Positions 1-9,140 of a stretch of DNA of 27,899 nt are shown piece after piece. The stretch is from contig JBBDNC010000066.1 of the NCBI GenBank assembly GCA_040877875.1, forward strand, positions 1 through 27,899, given 5' to 3'. Numbering within the stretch: position 1 is the stretch's first letter; every line of letters begins with the position of its first letter. The notes under the pieces are model-generated. The model did no database searches and had not been told where the DNA came from. It saw nothing but the letters and a program-made list of their open reading frames with translations. This stretch comes from JBBDNC01 sp040877875. GTDB taxonomy: Bacteria; Bacteroidota; Rhodothermia; Balneolales; Balneolaceae. Position numbers and translations under genes: made by a program.

Positions 1-22
1 TCGATAAATACTATACTCTTCA

Positions 23-208
23 TTACAGCGGTAAGACAATGGAATAAAGGAAACCTGTATCCGGATTATTAATATGAATTGTTGTTGTTTGTGTACTCAA
101 ACCTGTAACCGTTCGTTGAGAATCCATAAAGTACAGGATAGACGGCAACGTATCCCTTGAACCCGGAGCCTGAAAGTTGACGCGGTAAAGTAAGGGATCT
201 ACGTTCAT
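23..208 (-). CDS. Possible small protein, unrecognised
   Basis: A 61-codon open frame. I do not recognise it. It has no signal peptide or membrane segment and is rich in Thr, Ser and Asn, ending in a short beta-like stretch. Its ATG shares a base with the stop of another short - strand frame (208..414) that is cysteine-rich near its end. The pair could be a small coupled operon or a broken gene, or may not be coding at all. It lies divergently from the beta-barrel gene that begins at 414. Confidence 0.22.
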   Translation of the reverse strand: MNVDPLLYRVNFQAPGSRDTLPSILYFMDSQRTVTGLSTQTTTIHINNPDTGFLYSIVLPL

Positions 209-413
209 TAGAATATCAAAATTTCATACATTCCACCTTGGGAGTCTGTCGGACACATAGGATGGTTGCACATGTTAAAGCCAGGGTTGAGGCAGGTTGC
301 GCACTTTTTTGAAGTGAATAGCGGTTTTGTTGACCAAAAATGAATGTGCAAGTTGAACAAATCCTGTTTTTCCGCAGTATATCGGCCTATGCCGGACAGA
401 CTCCTTTGGGACA
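209..413. other. Upstream region of the envelope operon
   Basis: This stretch separates the small - strand frame from the + strand envelope operon and should hold the operon promoter. I could not pick a convincing promoter or ribosome-binding site. A 68-codon - strand frame (208..414) with the cysteine pattern CATCxxxxxxxCxxxxxC fills it, but nothing else supports that frame as a gene. Confidence 0.3.
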
Positions 414-2171
414 ATGATTATTCAACGATTACTCCAGATGATTCGCAGCTTCTTTTACCTTGCTTTCTTAATGATATGGATTCTTTGTATTCCCGGAGCT
501 GTGAGCGCCCAGCAGGTTCAGGATACCGAGGGTTCACTTTTGCCGGATATTAATCCCCAGGATATCGAGATCAGAAGTCAATACCAGGCTCGATTTCCGG
601 GCCTGCGCCGACAGCCGATCCTCGGATTTAATCCCCGCCCGCGTGTTTACCAGGTGGATCCGAACCGGGCACCTTATCTTGAAAGTTATGAGGAGATCAT
701 CGCTCAACTGCCGGTTGGTGAAATCAGCAGGCCCGCTCCCCCCGAATATCTTTCCCCCCTGTTTCCAGATCCGAAACACGGTTATGGACATTTGGGGGCC
801 GGCAGTTATCTGACCCCTGAATCCGGGATATATGCCAACACTGAAATAGGAGAGAATCACTGGCTGACGGGGAATCTCGACTATCGGTCCAGTGCAGGCC
901 ATCGTGACGAGCCCGCCACGTCATTCAGATTCCTGAATCTCGAAACCGGCTACCGGGGCAAGCTGGATCCTTCAACCGTGTTGGGAATGACACTGAGTGC
1001 AAACAGCGACTTCAATCGGATGCTTGAACTCTCTCCATCCGTCATTGACAGGATGGACGACACTGCCCGGAAAGAGTATCGGGGTTTAAATCTGGATACC
1101 CGCATTACACGGTTTAAGAATAAAATAGAATCGTGGAATGTTGGCATAGGCGGGATGTACCAGGCAATGGATCTCGATGCGGGGAATGTGACTCCATTGA
1201 CCTCAGATATCGAAGAATGGGGAATCACTCTGGATGCAAATAAAAACTGGATTGGAGAGCGGCTGCATGAACAGTACGGATTCCAAACGGATGTACAGAC
1301 AGGCGGTTATCAGAGTTCCGGGTTGAGTGACAGTCAATTCTGGCACATGGCAGGTGCAGGAGGACGATACGAACAATTGTTTGATTACAAAACCAAGGTA
1401 GATGCCTCCTTAATGGTATACCACATGTCGGATGCAGTGGATCAGACTTTTTATGTGTCTCCGGATCTAAACGTTGAATTTTATCTGATGGATGAAGTGA
1501 CTTTTACCGGTTCTGTGTCGGGAAAACCGGAACATCCCCGACATATTTCCTACCATCGGGAAAATCGATTTTTGACACCTGATAATTTACTACGCCATAG
1601 TTATCATTTGAAAGGGTCGGCCGGAATCTCGGTTGAGTTTTATCCGGGCAATAAGTTAAGTGGAGGGATCAGCTATCAAGACAGCAAAAATTATCCCTAT
1701 TACTCCCGGCGGGATCTCTCATCTGTTTTTTCAGGAGGAGACTCCGGTTATTATCAAATTCAATATGGCCGGGCGTCCGTTTTTAAAATTCACGGCGGTT
1801 ACTCCGCAGATTTGATCCCCGGGCAGCTTTGGGTAAATTTGAATGCCTGGTGGCAGGATCCCAAACTGACTGAGGAGGATATAAAAGTTCCGTTTGAAGA
1901 AAACCTTGGCCTCCATGGAGCCGTTACGGTACGGCCTGTTCAGCAAGTGTTATTTGAAGCATGGGGGGATTTTACAGGAACAAGGACAGCTCCGGGAATC
2001 TCCGATATGAATCCGTTTATTCATATTGGAAGTCGCGTGGAAGTACGTGTAAGTGAAAAAGTTGGGATTTATGGAAAAATTCTGAACCTTCTGAATCAGA
2101 GTTATGAAATTTGGGAGGGGTACCCGGAACGGCCTTTTCAGGTTTACGGAGGGGTATCGCTTATTTTTTGA
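414..2171 (+). CDS. Outer-membrane beta-barrel protein, TonB-receptor-like without plug
   Basis: A 585-residue exported protein. Residues 1-33 are a signal peptide (basic start, long hydrophobic run, cleavage after AVSA). About 100 residues of proline-rich sequence follow, then alternating aromatic/polar strands to a terminal Phe (GGVSLIF), the usual BAM recognition end. The last 50 residues (LNLLNQSYEIWEGYP...) look like the last strands of TonB-dependent receptors, but there is no recognisable plug domain or TonB box. It lies 51 bases before the HU/SPOR-ExbBD-TonB genes on the same strand, so it may be the barrel served by that motor. Substrate unknown. An alternative start is the Met at residue 9. 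Confidence 0.8.
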   Translation: MIIQRLLQMIRSFFYLAFLMIWILCIPGAVSAQQVQDTEGSLLPDINPQDIEIRSQYQARFPGLRRQPILGFNPRPRVYQVDPNRAPYLESYEEIIAQLPVGEISRPAPPEYLSPLFPDPKHGYGHLGAGSYLTPESGIYANTEIGENHWLTGNLDYRSSAGHRDEPATSFRFLNLETGYRGKLDPSTVLGMTLSANSDFNRMLELSPSVIDRMDDTARKEYRGLNLDTRITRFKNKIESWNVGIGGMYQAMDLDAGNVTPLTSDIEEWGITLDANKNWIGERLHEQYGFQTDVQTGGYQSSGLSDSQFWHMAGAGGRYEQLFDYKTKVDASLMVYHMSDAVDQTFYVSPDLNVEFYLMDEVTFTGSVSGKPEHPRHISYHRENRFLTPDNLLRHSYHLKGSAGISVEFYPGNKLSGGISYQDSKNYPYYSRRDLSSVFSGGDSGYYQIQYGRASVFKIHGGYSADLIPGQLWVNLNAWWQDPKLTEEDIKVPFEENLGLHGAVTVRPVQQVLFEAWGDFTGTRTAPGISDMNPFIHIGSRVEVRVSEKVGIYGKILNLLNQSYEIWEGYPERPFQVYGGVSLIF

Positions 2172-2222
2172 ACGATTTATCAATTTGAAAATACATAACA
2201 GACAGACAAATTGTAGCGAACT

Positions 2223-2426
2223 ATGAATACTCCATTTATAAAAGCTTTCAAAGAAGTCATACGGGAAGAAATTGCTAAAAAGAACACGGTTGCTGTTGAA
2301 GGACTGGGTCGTTTTGAAGTAGTTCATGAAAAGCAACATCAAAAAAAACTTGACGATGGACAGGTTCTAATGATGCCACCCAGAGATGTCGTGGTCTTCA
2401 CACCGGAAAAAGGGGAGTGGAAATGA
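2223..2426 (+). CDS. Mini HU/IHF-like DNA-binding protein
   Basis: A 67-residue protein with the HU/IHF fold pattern: an amphipathic N-terminal helix pair, the turn VEGLGRFEV where HU has GFGxF, and a basic arm (EKQHQKKL) followed by a PPRDVVVFTP segment like the PATGxxixIxA arm end of HU. It is shorter than typical HU (about 90 residues) because the N-terminal helix region is abbreviated. It probably acts as a small nucleoid-associated protein or as a partner of the next gene, which starts with a similar domain. Its stop overlaps the next ATG (ATGA), indicating translational coupling. Confidence 0.8.
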   Translation: MNTPFIKAFKEVIREEIAKKNTVAVEGLGRFEVVHEKQHQKKLDDGQVLMMPPRDVVVFTPEKGEWK

Positions 2427-3484
2427 AAATCAACCGGGATAAATTAATTGAACTGCTTACTGAAAAAACAACGATGGAAGCTGAGGAGATTGAAACTCAG
2501 CTAACGGAGTTGATATCACGAATCCGGGATGCTGCTGAAAAAGGGAAAGCCCTGGAAATCAAGGGATTCGGAATGTTTTACATTTCCGAAGAGGGAGAAT
2601 TGAAGTTCGATTCCTCTGACGAACTGGAGACGGAAATCAACTTTAAATATGCCGGAATGGATCCGGTAGAATTAAAAAAATCCCGCAAGGAAACGAATGA
2701 TGAAACCGGGGGCCCCCGGAAGGAAGAAGCAACGGCGCCTGGTGGCAAGGATTCAGAGGGCAGGGAGAAAGAAGGGAAGAAGCCGGTTGGAGCTGCAAAA
2801 AAACCAGGTGAAGAAGCTGCTCCTGCATCGTCGATAATGGGGATGAAGAAGGATTTCCCCCCATCCCGCTCTGAAAAACCTGATCAGAAAGATGAGAAAA
2901 ACCCTGCAACGACTCTGATTACTACCATTGTAACCGTCCTGGTAATTGTGATCGGGATTATTCTGGCTTTGGATTTTGGGTTCTTGCAACAGGACATTAC
3001 AAATACGAATTCCGGTACGTCACAGACTTCCCCGCAGCAAGAGGATGAAGCGGTCATCCAACCCAGTGAACCGACTGTGCGTGAGACGGACATAGCCGAT
3101 AATGAACCTTCTGACCCTGATTCAGAACCGGCCGGTGAAGAGGGCGAACCGGTGAATCAGGAACCGGTGGAATCCCCGGCTGCAGAAGAAGAGGTTGAGG
3201 AAGTGCCTGAATTCGGATTGTACGGAACCATGCAGCCGATCGAAGGCAGGTATTATTCCATTGTTCTTCATTCGCTGCAAAATGAAAATGATGCAAGGGA
3301 AGCCGGTGAAAATCTTTCAAGTGAAGGATACCGACCGGTCGTTGCAAACGTTAATGTGGCAGGGATCGGACCCACATGGCGCGTCGGTATCGGGCAATTC
3401 GAGTCTATTCCCCAGGCACAACAGGCAGCCCGGGAACTTCCCCGGAGATACCGTGAAAACTCTTTTATCGGATTAATTCAGTAA
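2423..3484 (+). CDS. HU-domain membrane protein with C-terminal SPOR domain
   Basis: 353 residues from ATG 2423, chosen because AGGGGAG sits five bases upstream and the ATGA overlap couples it to the HU-like gene; a GTG at 2417 is the alternative. Residues 1-85 resemble HU (helices, then ALEIKGFGMFYI), 86-160 are a charged linker, 163-185 one membrane helix, 186-270 an acidic Pro/Glu periplasmic linker, and 275-350 a SPOR domain (YYSIVLHSL...WRVGIGQF). SPOR domains bind denuded septal peptidoglycan, so the topology places a nucleic-acid-binding-like domain in the cytoplasm and a cell-wall-binding domain in the periplasm. HU-SPOR proteins are known in Bacteroidota relatives; the function is not settled. 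It lies upstream of exbB. Confidence 0.85.
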   Translation: MKINRDKLIELLTEKTTMEAEEIETQLTELISRIRDAAEKGKALEIKGFGMFYISEEGELKFDSSDELETEINFKYAGMDPVELKKSRKETNDETGGPRKEEATAPGGKDSEGREKEGKKPVGAAKKPGEEAAPASSIMGMKKDFPPSRSEKPDQKDEKNPATTLITTIVTVLVIVIGIILALDFGFLQQDITNTNSGTSQTSPQQEDEAVIQPSEPTVRETDIADNEPSDPDSEPAGEEGEPVNQEPVESPAAEEEVEEVPEFGLYGTMQPIEGRYYSIVLHSLQNENDAREAGENLSSEGYRPVVANVNVAGIGPTWRVGIGQFESIPQAQQAARELPRRYRENSFIGLIQ

Positions 3485-3525
3485 CCAATCAGGCACATAC
3501 CCTATTCCATAACAGAACTTAAATT

Positions 3526-4254
3526 ATGATACATTTCTTGTTTCAAACTACAAATGGCGCGGAAGCTGATACCCTTTCCGAAATGTTAATGGAAGAAACT
3601 TCCATGTCTTTCCTTGATGTATTAACGCAGGGTGGAATTCTTATGATTCCGCTATTTATCCTGTCTGTGCTGGCGATCTACGTGATTGCGGAACGCTGGA
3701 GATTTCTCAATAACAATGAGATGGAAGTAGATCCTTTTCTCAATACGATTGAAGCAATGCTGAAATCGGGGGATCAAACAAGGGCCCTTGAACATTGTGA
3801 CAAAATTGATAAACCCTTGCCTCGTATTTTAAAGAGTGGAATCCGTAGGCTGGGCCGGCCGATTCGGGATATTCAGGAATCCATTCACAATGCCGGCAAA
3901 AAGGAAATTTTTCAACTTGAAAAGCGGATGAACTGGCTGGCAACGATTGCCGGAGTTGCCCCGCTTGTCGGATTTACCGGTACGGTTACCGGCATGATAC
4001 GTGCATTTATGGATATCCAGGCTCTGCAGGGAAATGTGAATCCGAGTGTTTTAGCCGGAGGGATCTGGGAAGCCCTCATTACGACAGCGACGGGATTGAT
4101 TGTCGGGATTATCGCCTATGGATTTTATAATTTTTTATTGGGCAAGATCAACCGAACGATTTTTGAACTGGAAAATGCATCGGCTGATTTTATCGATTTA
4201 CTGCAGTCGCCCTCCCCGAAAAAACAACAACCGCGCAGTGAGGTGAATGTCTGA
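3526..4254 (+). CDS. exbB: ExbB/TolQ/MotA-family proton channel
   Basis: A 242-residue inner-membrane protein. It has a first helix at about 36-57 (GGILMIPLFILSVLAIYVI), a large cytoplasmic loop, then two helices around 138-160 and 175-205 with the family signature of a Gly/Thr-rich pair (GFTGTVTGMIRAF; GGIWEALITTATGLIVGI). It forms the proton-conducting pentamer with ExbD and drives TonB. The first 26 residues before MSFLDVL are longer than in many homologues, so the true start may be an internal Met (residue 20, 22 or 27). It overlaps exbD by TGATG. Confidence 0.92.
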   Translation: MIHFLFQTTNGAEADTLSEMLMEETSMSFLDVLTQGGILMIPLFILSVLAIYVIAERWRFLNNNEMEVDPFLNTIEAMLKSGDQTRALEHCDKIDKPLPRILKSGIRRLGRPIRDIQESIHNAGKKEIFQLEKRMNWLATIAGVAPLVGFTGTVTGMIRAFMDIQALQGNVNPSVLAGGIWEALITTATGLIVGIIAYGFYNFLLGKINRTIFELENASADFIDLLQSPSPKKQQPRSEVNV

Positions 4255-4664
4255 TGGATTTCCGAAAAGACAGTAAAAAAATGGAGCCGTTGACGATGTT
4301 TTCACAGTCGTCCCTCACGGATATCATTTTATTGCTGCTCATCTTCTTCTTATTAACCTCCTCCTTCGTTACCAATTTTGGCATCCGGATCAATGTCCCC
4401 CGGGCTGAAGCGGGAACAACCACTGATACGCAGCATATTTCCGTTGCAGTAACGGCGGAAGGGAATTTTTTTGTAGAGGGTGACCAGGTACAGCGGGCAA
4501 ATCTGACGAGTGTGATTCGCCAGGCGTATCAGAATAAACCGCATGGTACGTTAGTGATACGGGCAGACCGTGACTCCCGGGTTGATGACGCCGTACAGGT
4601 GATGAATATCGGCAAAGCCCTGAATATGAATATAGTGATGGCTACAGAGAGGATCTCTCAATAG
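4254..4664 (+). CDS. exbD: ExbD/TolR-family motor protein
   Basis: A 136-residue biopolymer transport protein. A short cytoplasmic tail is followed by one transmembrane helix at about 19-40 beginning SLTDIILLLLIFFLL, whose Asp is the conserved protonatable residue of the family, and then a periplasmic domain ending LVIRADRDSRVDDAVQVMNI, typical of ExbD/TolR. It works in the ExbB pore to convert proton flow into motion of TonB. Its ATG overlaps the exbB stop, and its stop directly abuts the next start codon, so the three genes form one translational unit. Confidence 0.93.
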   Translation: MDFRKDSKKMEPLTMFSQSSLTDIILLLLIFFLLTSSFVTNFGIRINVPRAEAGTTTDTQHISVAVTAEGNFFVEGDQVQRANLTSVIRQAYQNKPHGTLVIRADRDSRVDDAVQVMNIGKALNMNIVMATERISQ

Positions 4665-5495
4665 ATGATAAATTGGATTAAATCCAATATTGATGAAGAA
4701 GACCGCTTTGGTTTTGGCGTAACGATTGGCATCCATCTGGTCTTGCTCATCATTGCACTTCTTTACCAGTTCCGGATGGATGTGGATAACCGCCCGGCCT
4801 ATATTGATGTGACCCTGGGTGAATTTCAATCCGGCACGATTGCCGAACGGGCTGAAATTCAACCCGAAGAGGTTGCCACACGTCCTAATCCGGCTGAAAC
4901 ACAACCGGAAGACCCGGACCCCGAGGTAGAAGACCCGGTAGAATCCCCCCAGGAGGTAACCGACGAAACGGCCAAACAGGTTGAGTTATCTGAACAGACG
5001 GAAGATATTCAGGAAGAAGTGATTCGAACCCCGGAAACCGATCGGGTGGATCCGGAAGTTCGTCAGACCGAAGAACAGCGTGAAGAGGTAGTGGCACCTC
5101 CCCAGACGAGAGAAGACGAAGAGGTTCAGGATGGAGAAGAGACCAGTGGGGATGAACGGGGTACGGAGGGTGACGTGAATGTTGATCAGGGAACCGGCAG
5201 GGATGACGAACGTTCCGCTCCTTACGACTTGCGCTGGGAAGGAGATCTTGAACGTTCTCCCATGATCCAGCCCTTGCCTGAAAACACGGTAAATCTGGAA
5301 GCCGTCATCACGGTACGGTTTGAAGTTCATCCGGACGGGACTATCGGCAGAGTGATTCCGCTTAGAAAAATGAATCCTGAATTGGAGAGGGAAGTGATGA
5401 GAACGTTGAGAAGCTGGCGTTTTTCCCGCCTGCCTTCCGGAGCTCCCCAGGAACCCCAATGGGGGACGATTACCTTCCGATTCGTTTTTGATTAA
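4665..5495 (+). CDS. TonB/TolA-like energy transducer
   Basis: A 276-residue protein with a short cytoplasmic start, one N-terminal helix (about 17-36), a very acidic Glu/Pro/Thr/Gln periplasmic spacer (about 55-180), and a C-terminal domain (about 205-276). That domain carries the TonB pattern: VRFEVHPDGTIGRV, then VMRTLRSWRFSRLP and a final strand ITFRFVFD. It would carry ExbBD energy to an outer-membrane partner, perhaps the barrel encoded at the head of the operon. The spacer is Glu/Asp-rich rather than the Pro-Lys rich form seen in enterobacterial TonB. Its start codon directly follows the exbD stop. TolA is the alternative name. Confidence 0.88.
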   Translation: MINWIKSNIDEEDRFGFGVTIGIHLVLLIIALLYQFRMDVDNRPAYIDVTLGEFQSGTIAERAEIQPEEVATRPNPAETQPEDPDPEVEDPVESPQEVTDETAKQVELSEQTEDIQEEVIRTPETDRVDPEVRQTEEQREEVVAPPQTREDEEVQDGEETSGDERGTEGDVNVDQGTGRDDERSAPYDLRWEGDLERSPMIQPLPENTVNLEAVITVRFEVHPDGTIGRVIPLRKMNPELEREVMRTLRSWRFSRLPSGAPQEPQWGTITFRFVFD

Positions 5496-5552
5496 GAAAG
5501 TGAGAAGGGCTCATTTTTGCACGCAAAGTGAAAACTCAGAACGCAAAAGTGG
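5494..5552 (+). repeat. Degenerate heptamer-period repeat, copy A
   Basis: A purine-rich stretch that divides into 7-base units such as cgcaaag, tgaaaac, tcagaac, gcaaaag and tgagaag. It starts at the tonB stop codon. It resembles the reverse complement of the copy at 9290-9366, including a shared ctcatttttg interruption between the units. It faces the reverse copy at 5641-5661. Confidence 0.5.
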
Positions 5553-5637
5553 TAGGAATTGTCGGTGGTTGGATTATACATTTGACCCTCACAGCCATCG
5601 TTTCTACCATGTTGAATCTGAAACACAAACAACGTAC

Positions 5638-6540
5638 TCATTTCTGCGTTCTGCCTTCCTTAAACGGAAGTTCAACACTGGAACGGACGTGCAAATCCCG
5701 TTGCGGAAAGGGTATTGTAATATTGTATTCGGCAAACTTTCGAACAATCGACTGGTTCAACTCGTTACGAATACTCCGGTACTCCTTGACATCCGGGACC
5801 CAGACCCAAAGCTCCATATCCCAGGAGGAGTCTCCAAATCCGATAAGATGTACCCTGGGGGCCGGATTTTTCATCACTTTCGGATGGTCGTCGCCTACCT
5901 CTTTCAAAGCCTTCAGAACCGTGTCCAGGTCCGATCCGTAGGAAACCCCGACTTCAAGATCCAGACGGTAGGTCGGATCCCCATGTGAATAGTTAATCAC
6001 CCTGGAGCCTACAAATTCCTGGTTGGGAACGATAATCGAGATATTATTCATCGTGCGAATTTTGGTGGAACGGATATTGATCTCCAGTACATCTCCCTCA
6101 ATTCCCCCCACATCCACCCGGTCGCCGACACTGATAGGCCGTTCAAACAAGACAATCAGACCCGATATGAAATTGTTGGTAATATTCTGCAGACCAAAAC
6201 CAATCCCGACAGAAAGCAGGCCGAAGATCACTGCAAGACTGCTGAGATCGATTCCTACGAATTGAAACGAAACCAGTATCCCGATGGTGATGATAATATA
6301 ATAGGTAACTCTGGAGAGGGTATAACGCAGGCCGCCGTCAATGTCAAAACGGGGTAAAAAATTATTTTGAAGGGTTTTCCTGACAAAACCTGCAATCAGA
6401 ATCGTAGCGACCAGAAATAGAATGAAAATGACCATCGATATCAGTGTTACAGGCGTTTGCTGTAACTGAAACAGTGTCGTATTGAGTAATTCAAGAGCGT
6501 AGCTGATCAGCTCACTCCATTCCATATCGGTAATATCCAT
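5638..6540 (-). CDS. Small-conductance mechanosensitive channel, MscS family
   Basis: A 300-residue inner-membrane channel that releases solutes on hypo-osmotic shock. Three hydrophobic helices lie at about 33-52, 72-92 and 97-130. The third is the Gly/Ala-rich pore helix (GLLSVGIGFGLQNITNNFISG), followed by the family signature FERPISVGDRVDVGGIEGDV and the soluble beta domain (NISIIVPNQEFVGSRVINYS). Length matches the small MscS class (E. coli MscS is 286). It stands alone, convergent with the tonB operon and 70 bases downstream of glgP on the same strand. Confidence 0.95.
   Translation of the reverse strand: MDITDMEWSELISYALELLNTTLFQLQQTPVTLISMVIFILFLVATILIAGFVRKTLQNNFLPRFDIDGGLRYTLSRVTYYIIITIGILVSFQFVGIDLSSLAVIFGLLSVGIGFGLQNITNNFISGLIVLFERPISVGDRVDVGGIEGDVLEINIRSTKIRTMNNISIIVPNQEFVGSRVINYSHGDPTYRLDLEVGVSYGSDLDTVLKALKEVGDDHPKVMKNPAPRVHLIGFGDSSWDMELWVWVPDVKEYRSIRNELNQSIVRKFAEYNITIPFPQRDLHVRSSVELPFKEGRTQK
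5641..5661 (-). repeat. Degenerate heptamer-period repeat, copy D, at the mscS 3' end
   Basis: On the - strand this reads aaggcag-aacgcag-aaatgag, matching the unit pattern of copies A, B and C. It forms the last codons (GRTQ-K-stop) of the MscS gene, so the protein's C-terminal tail appears to be derived from the repeat. It points toward copy A, about 90 bases away. Confidence 0.35.
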
Positions 6541-6610
6541 ATCCGGAGGGGCCTGGTAAAGTGATTGAAGTTAATGAAATAATTCTGCCGCTAAAGGGCA
6601 ACCTTGTGTT

Positions 6611-9082
6611 TCATCCCCTTGTCGGTTTTACATCCCATATTTCCTCAGCATACTCCCGGATGGTGCGGTCCGACGAGAATTTACCGACACGGGCAACATT
6701 CAGAATTGCTTTTCGGTTCCACTCTTCCTGGTTTTGGAACAGCTCTTCCACTTTTTTCTGTTTGTCAACGTAATCCTGGAAATCTGCCAGGACAAGGAAA
6801 TAATCCCCCTTATGGAGAAGGGCTTCAATAATCGGATGAAAGAGGCCCGGTTCTTCCGGAGAGAAAAAGCCATCCCGAATCTGGTCAAGGATCTTTTTTA
6901 AACGTTTATTGGAGTTGTAATAGTTCCAGGGGTTATACCCTTCATGCCGTATATGTTCCACTTCTTCTACAGTTTTACCGAAAATGAACATATTTTCATC
7001 TCCCACTTCCTCCCTGATTTCAACATTGGCTCCATCCAGGGTTCCGATGGTAAGGGCTCCGTTCAGCGCAAACTTCATATTGCCGGTTCCGGAGGCTTCA
7101 AAGCCGGCTGTGGAAATCTGTTCGGACAAATTGGCTGCGGGAATCATCAGTTCAGCCAAAGTAACCCTGTAATTTTTCAGAAAGACGCATTTTAATTGGT
7201 CTCCTATATCCGGGTCATGATTGATCTTCCCGGCAATACTGTTGATAAGCTTGATGTGCAGCTTGGCCATTGAATAACCGGGGGCTGCCTTGCCGGAGAA
7301 GATGATCGTTCGGGGGACCCGCTCCGCTTCCGGATTTTCTTTTATCTCATTGTATAGGTCGATGGCAAAGAGTGCAGCCATTAACTGACGTTTGTACTCA
7401 TGAATTCGCTTGATCTGGATATCGAAGATGGATTTTCTGTTAATTCTGACATCCTGATCCTCTTCGATGTAATCGGCCAGACGGTTTTTGTTTTGCTGTT
7501 TGATTTTACTGAATTTTTTCCGAAACGCCTGGTTGTCTGCCTTCTCTTCAATTTTGCGGATTTTAATAAGGTCGGTCACCCACTCCCCGCCGATTTCGGA
7601 GGTAATCAGATCTGACAGTCCCCGGTTACACTGTCGCAGCCAGCGTCTCGGGGTGATGCCGTTGGTTTTATTGGTAAACCGGTCAGGGTAGGTTTCATAA
7701 AAATCCCTGAACAAATTTTTCTTCAGCAGATCACTGTGCATCTCGGCCACACCGTTCACTTTATGAGATCCAACGATTCCCAGCGAAGCCATATGAATGA
7801 CCGGATCTTCACCTTCTCCGATGATTGACATCCGGCTGATTTTGGCTTTATCATCTCCTACTTTGGCCTGGATCTCCTGCAGAAACCGGCGGTTGATTTC
7901 ATAGATAATCTGCAGATGCCGGGGAAGCAGTGCCCGGACGATCGAGACAGTCCATTTTTCCAAAGCTTCGGGCAGCAGGGTATGATTGGTGTAGGACATG
8001 GTTCTCACAGTAATGTCCCAGCTTGTTTCCCAGTCCAGCCCTTCCTTGTCCATAAGAATCCGCATGAGTTCCGGGATAGCCAGATTCGGGTGCGTATCAT
8101 TGCATTGAATAGCCACTTTTTCAGGAAGTTTCCGCCAGTCGTTGTTTGTTTTTCTAAATCTGCGGAGAATATCCTGCAAAGATGCGGAAACCAGGAAATA
8201 TTCCTGTTTCAGGCGAAGTTCCTGTCCTACGAACACTTTGTCATTCGGGTATAAAACCCGTGAAATATTTTCATTAAGCTGGATATCTTTAACCGCGTCG
8301 ATATATTGTCCCTGGTTAAAACTTTTGAGATCAATTCCATCGCTGGAAGAAGCTTTCCAAAGCCGCAGGTTATTGACAAGATCGTTTTTATAACCGGGGA
8401 TCGGAGTGTCGTAAGCGATCGCCAACACATGATGCGGGTGTTCCCAATTAAACCTGAGCTCTCCGTCCTCGTCGTGATACGGATTGGATTCACCGTAGAA
8501 GGGTACGGGATACTGGGTTTTAGGCCGGATAATATCCCAGGGATTGCCATACTGTAGCCATAAATCGGGTTTTTCAACCTGGTAACCGTTCTGAATATCC
8601 TGGTAAAAAATTCCATAGTCATACCGGATTCCATATCCCATTGCAGGGATTCCTATCGTAGCCATGGAATCAAGGAAACAGGCAGCCAGGCGGCCCAGCC
8701 CGCCGTTGCCCAATCCGGCATCCCATTCGGAATTTTTAATTTTATCGTAATCGAGATTCAGCTCATCAAGAGCTTCAGCAACGGTATCCTGCACATCCAG
8801 GTTTACCAGCATGTTATCCAATAGACGTCCGATCAGGTACTCCATTGACAAGTAATAGACTCGTTTGGAGTCTTTCTCGTAATAGGACTGCTGCGTATTA
8901 ATCCAGCGGTGATTTAATCGGTCCAGAACCGTCAATACAACACTTCTGTACCGGTCCCACGAGGTAGAGGAATATTCATCTTTGGCAAGAGTGTACCGCA
9001 GGTGCTGTTTGATATCTTCACGAAATGCATCCACATTCATGCCGATACGCGGATGGTTTGTATCTGTATCTTTTTTATTCAT
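6611..9082 (-). CDS. glgP: Glycogen/maltodextrin phosphorylase
   Basis: An 823-residue cytosolic enzyme that releases glucose-1-phosphate from alpha-1,4-glucans. The length is close to E. coli GlgP (815). Recognisable stretches are the N-terminal VYYLSMEYLIGRLLDN, the GLGNGGLGRLAACFLDS region, IQCNDTHPNLAIPELMR, and the pyridoxal-phosphate site SGTGNMKFALNGALTIGTLDGANVEI with the cofactor lysine at residue 670. All look intact. There is no obvious Shine-Dalgarno before the ATG. No other glycogen gene is adjacent. Confidence 0.98.
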   Translation of the reverse strand: MNKKDTDTNHPRIGMNVDAFREDIKQHLRYTLAKDEYSSTSWDRYRSVVLTVLDRLNHRWINTQQSYYEKDSKRVYYLSMEYLIGRLLDNMLVNLDVQDTVAEALDELNLDYDKIKNSEWDAGLGNGGLGRLAACFLDSMATIGIPAMGYGIRYDYGIFYQDIQNGYQVEKPDLWLQYGNPWDIIRPKTQYPVPFYGESNPYHDEDGELRFNWEHPHHVLAIAYDTPIPGYKNDLVNNLRLWKASSSDGIDLKSFNQGQYIDAVKDIQLNENISRVLYPNDKVFVGQELRLKQEYFLVSASLQDILRRFRKTNNDWRKLPEKVAIQCNDTHPNLAIPELMRILMDKEGLDWETSWDITVRTMSYTNHTLLPEALEKWTVSIVRALLPRHLQIIYEINRRFLQEIQAKVGDDKAKISRMSIIGEGEDPVIHMASLGIVGSHKVNGVAEMHSDLLKKNLFRDFYETYPDRFTNKTNGITPRRWLRQCNRGLSDLITSEIGGEWVTDLIKIRKIEEKADNQAFRKKFSKIKQQNKNRLADYIEEDQDVRINRKSIFDIQIKRIHEYKRQLMAALFAIDLYNEIKENPEAERVPRTIIFSGKAAPGYSMAKLHIKLINSIAGKINHDPDIGDQLKCVFLKNYRVTLAELMIPAANLSEQISTAGFEASGTGNMKFALNGALTIGTLDGANVEIREEVGDENMFIFGKTVEEVEHIRHEGYNPWNYYNSNKRLKKILDQIRDGFFSPEEPGLFHPIIEALLHKGDYFLVLADFQDYVDKQKKVEELFQNQEEWNRKAILNVARVGKFSSDRTIREYAEEIWDVKPTRG

Positions 9083-9140
9083 AGAACGAAATATAAAACG
9101 AAGTCGGGTTAATTATGTAGAATTTGGTGATTAAAAGTGG

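Noticed and set aside
344..553. A 69-codon + strand open frame overlapping the barrel start
   Set aside because: It overlaps the signal peptide of the barrel gene in another frame and has no supporting features.
4986..5459. A 157-codon - strand open frame
   Set aside because: Antisense to the tonB-like gene, which ends in a clear TonB C-terminal domain.
5488..5988. A 166-codon + strand open frame
   Set aside because: It runs antisense through the mscS gene, whose protein matches a known family along its whole length.
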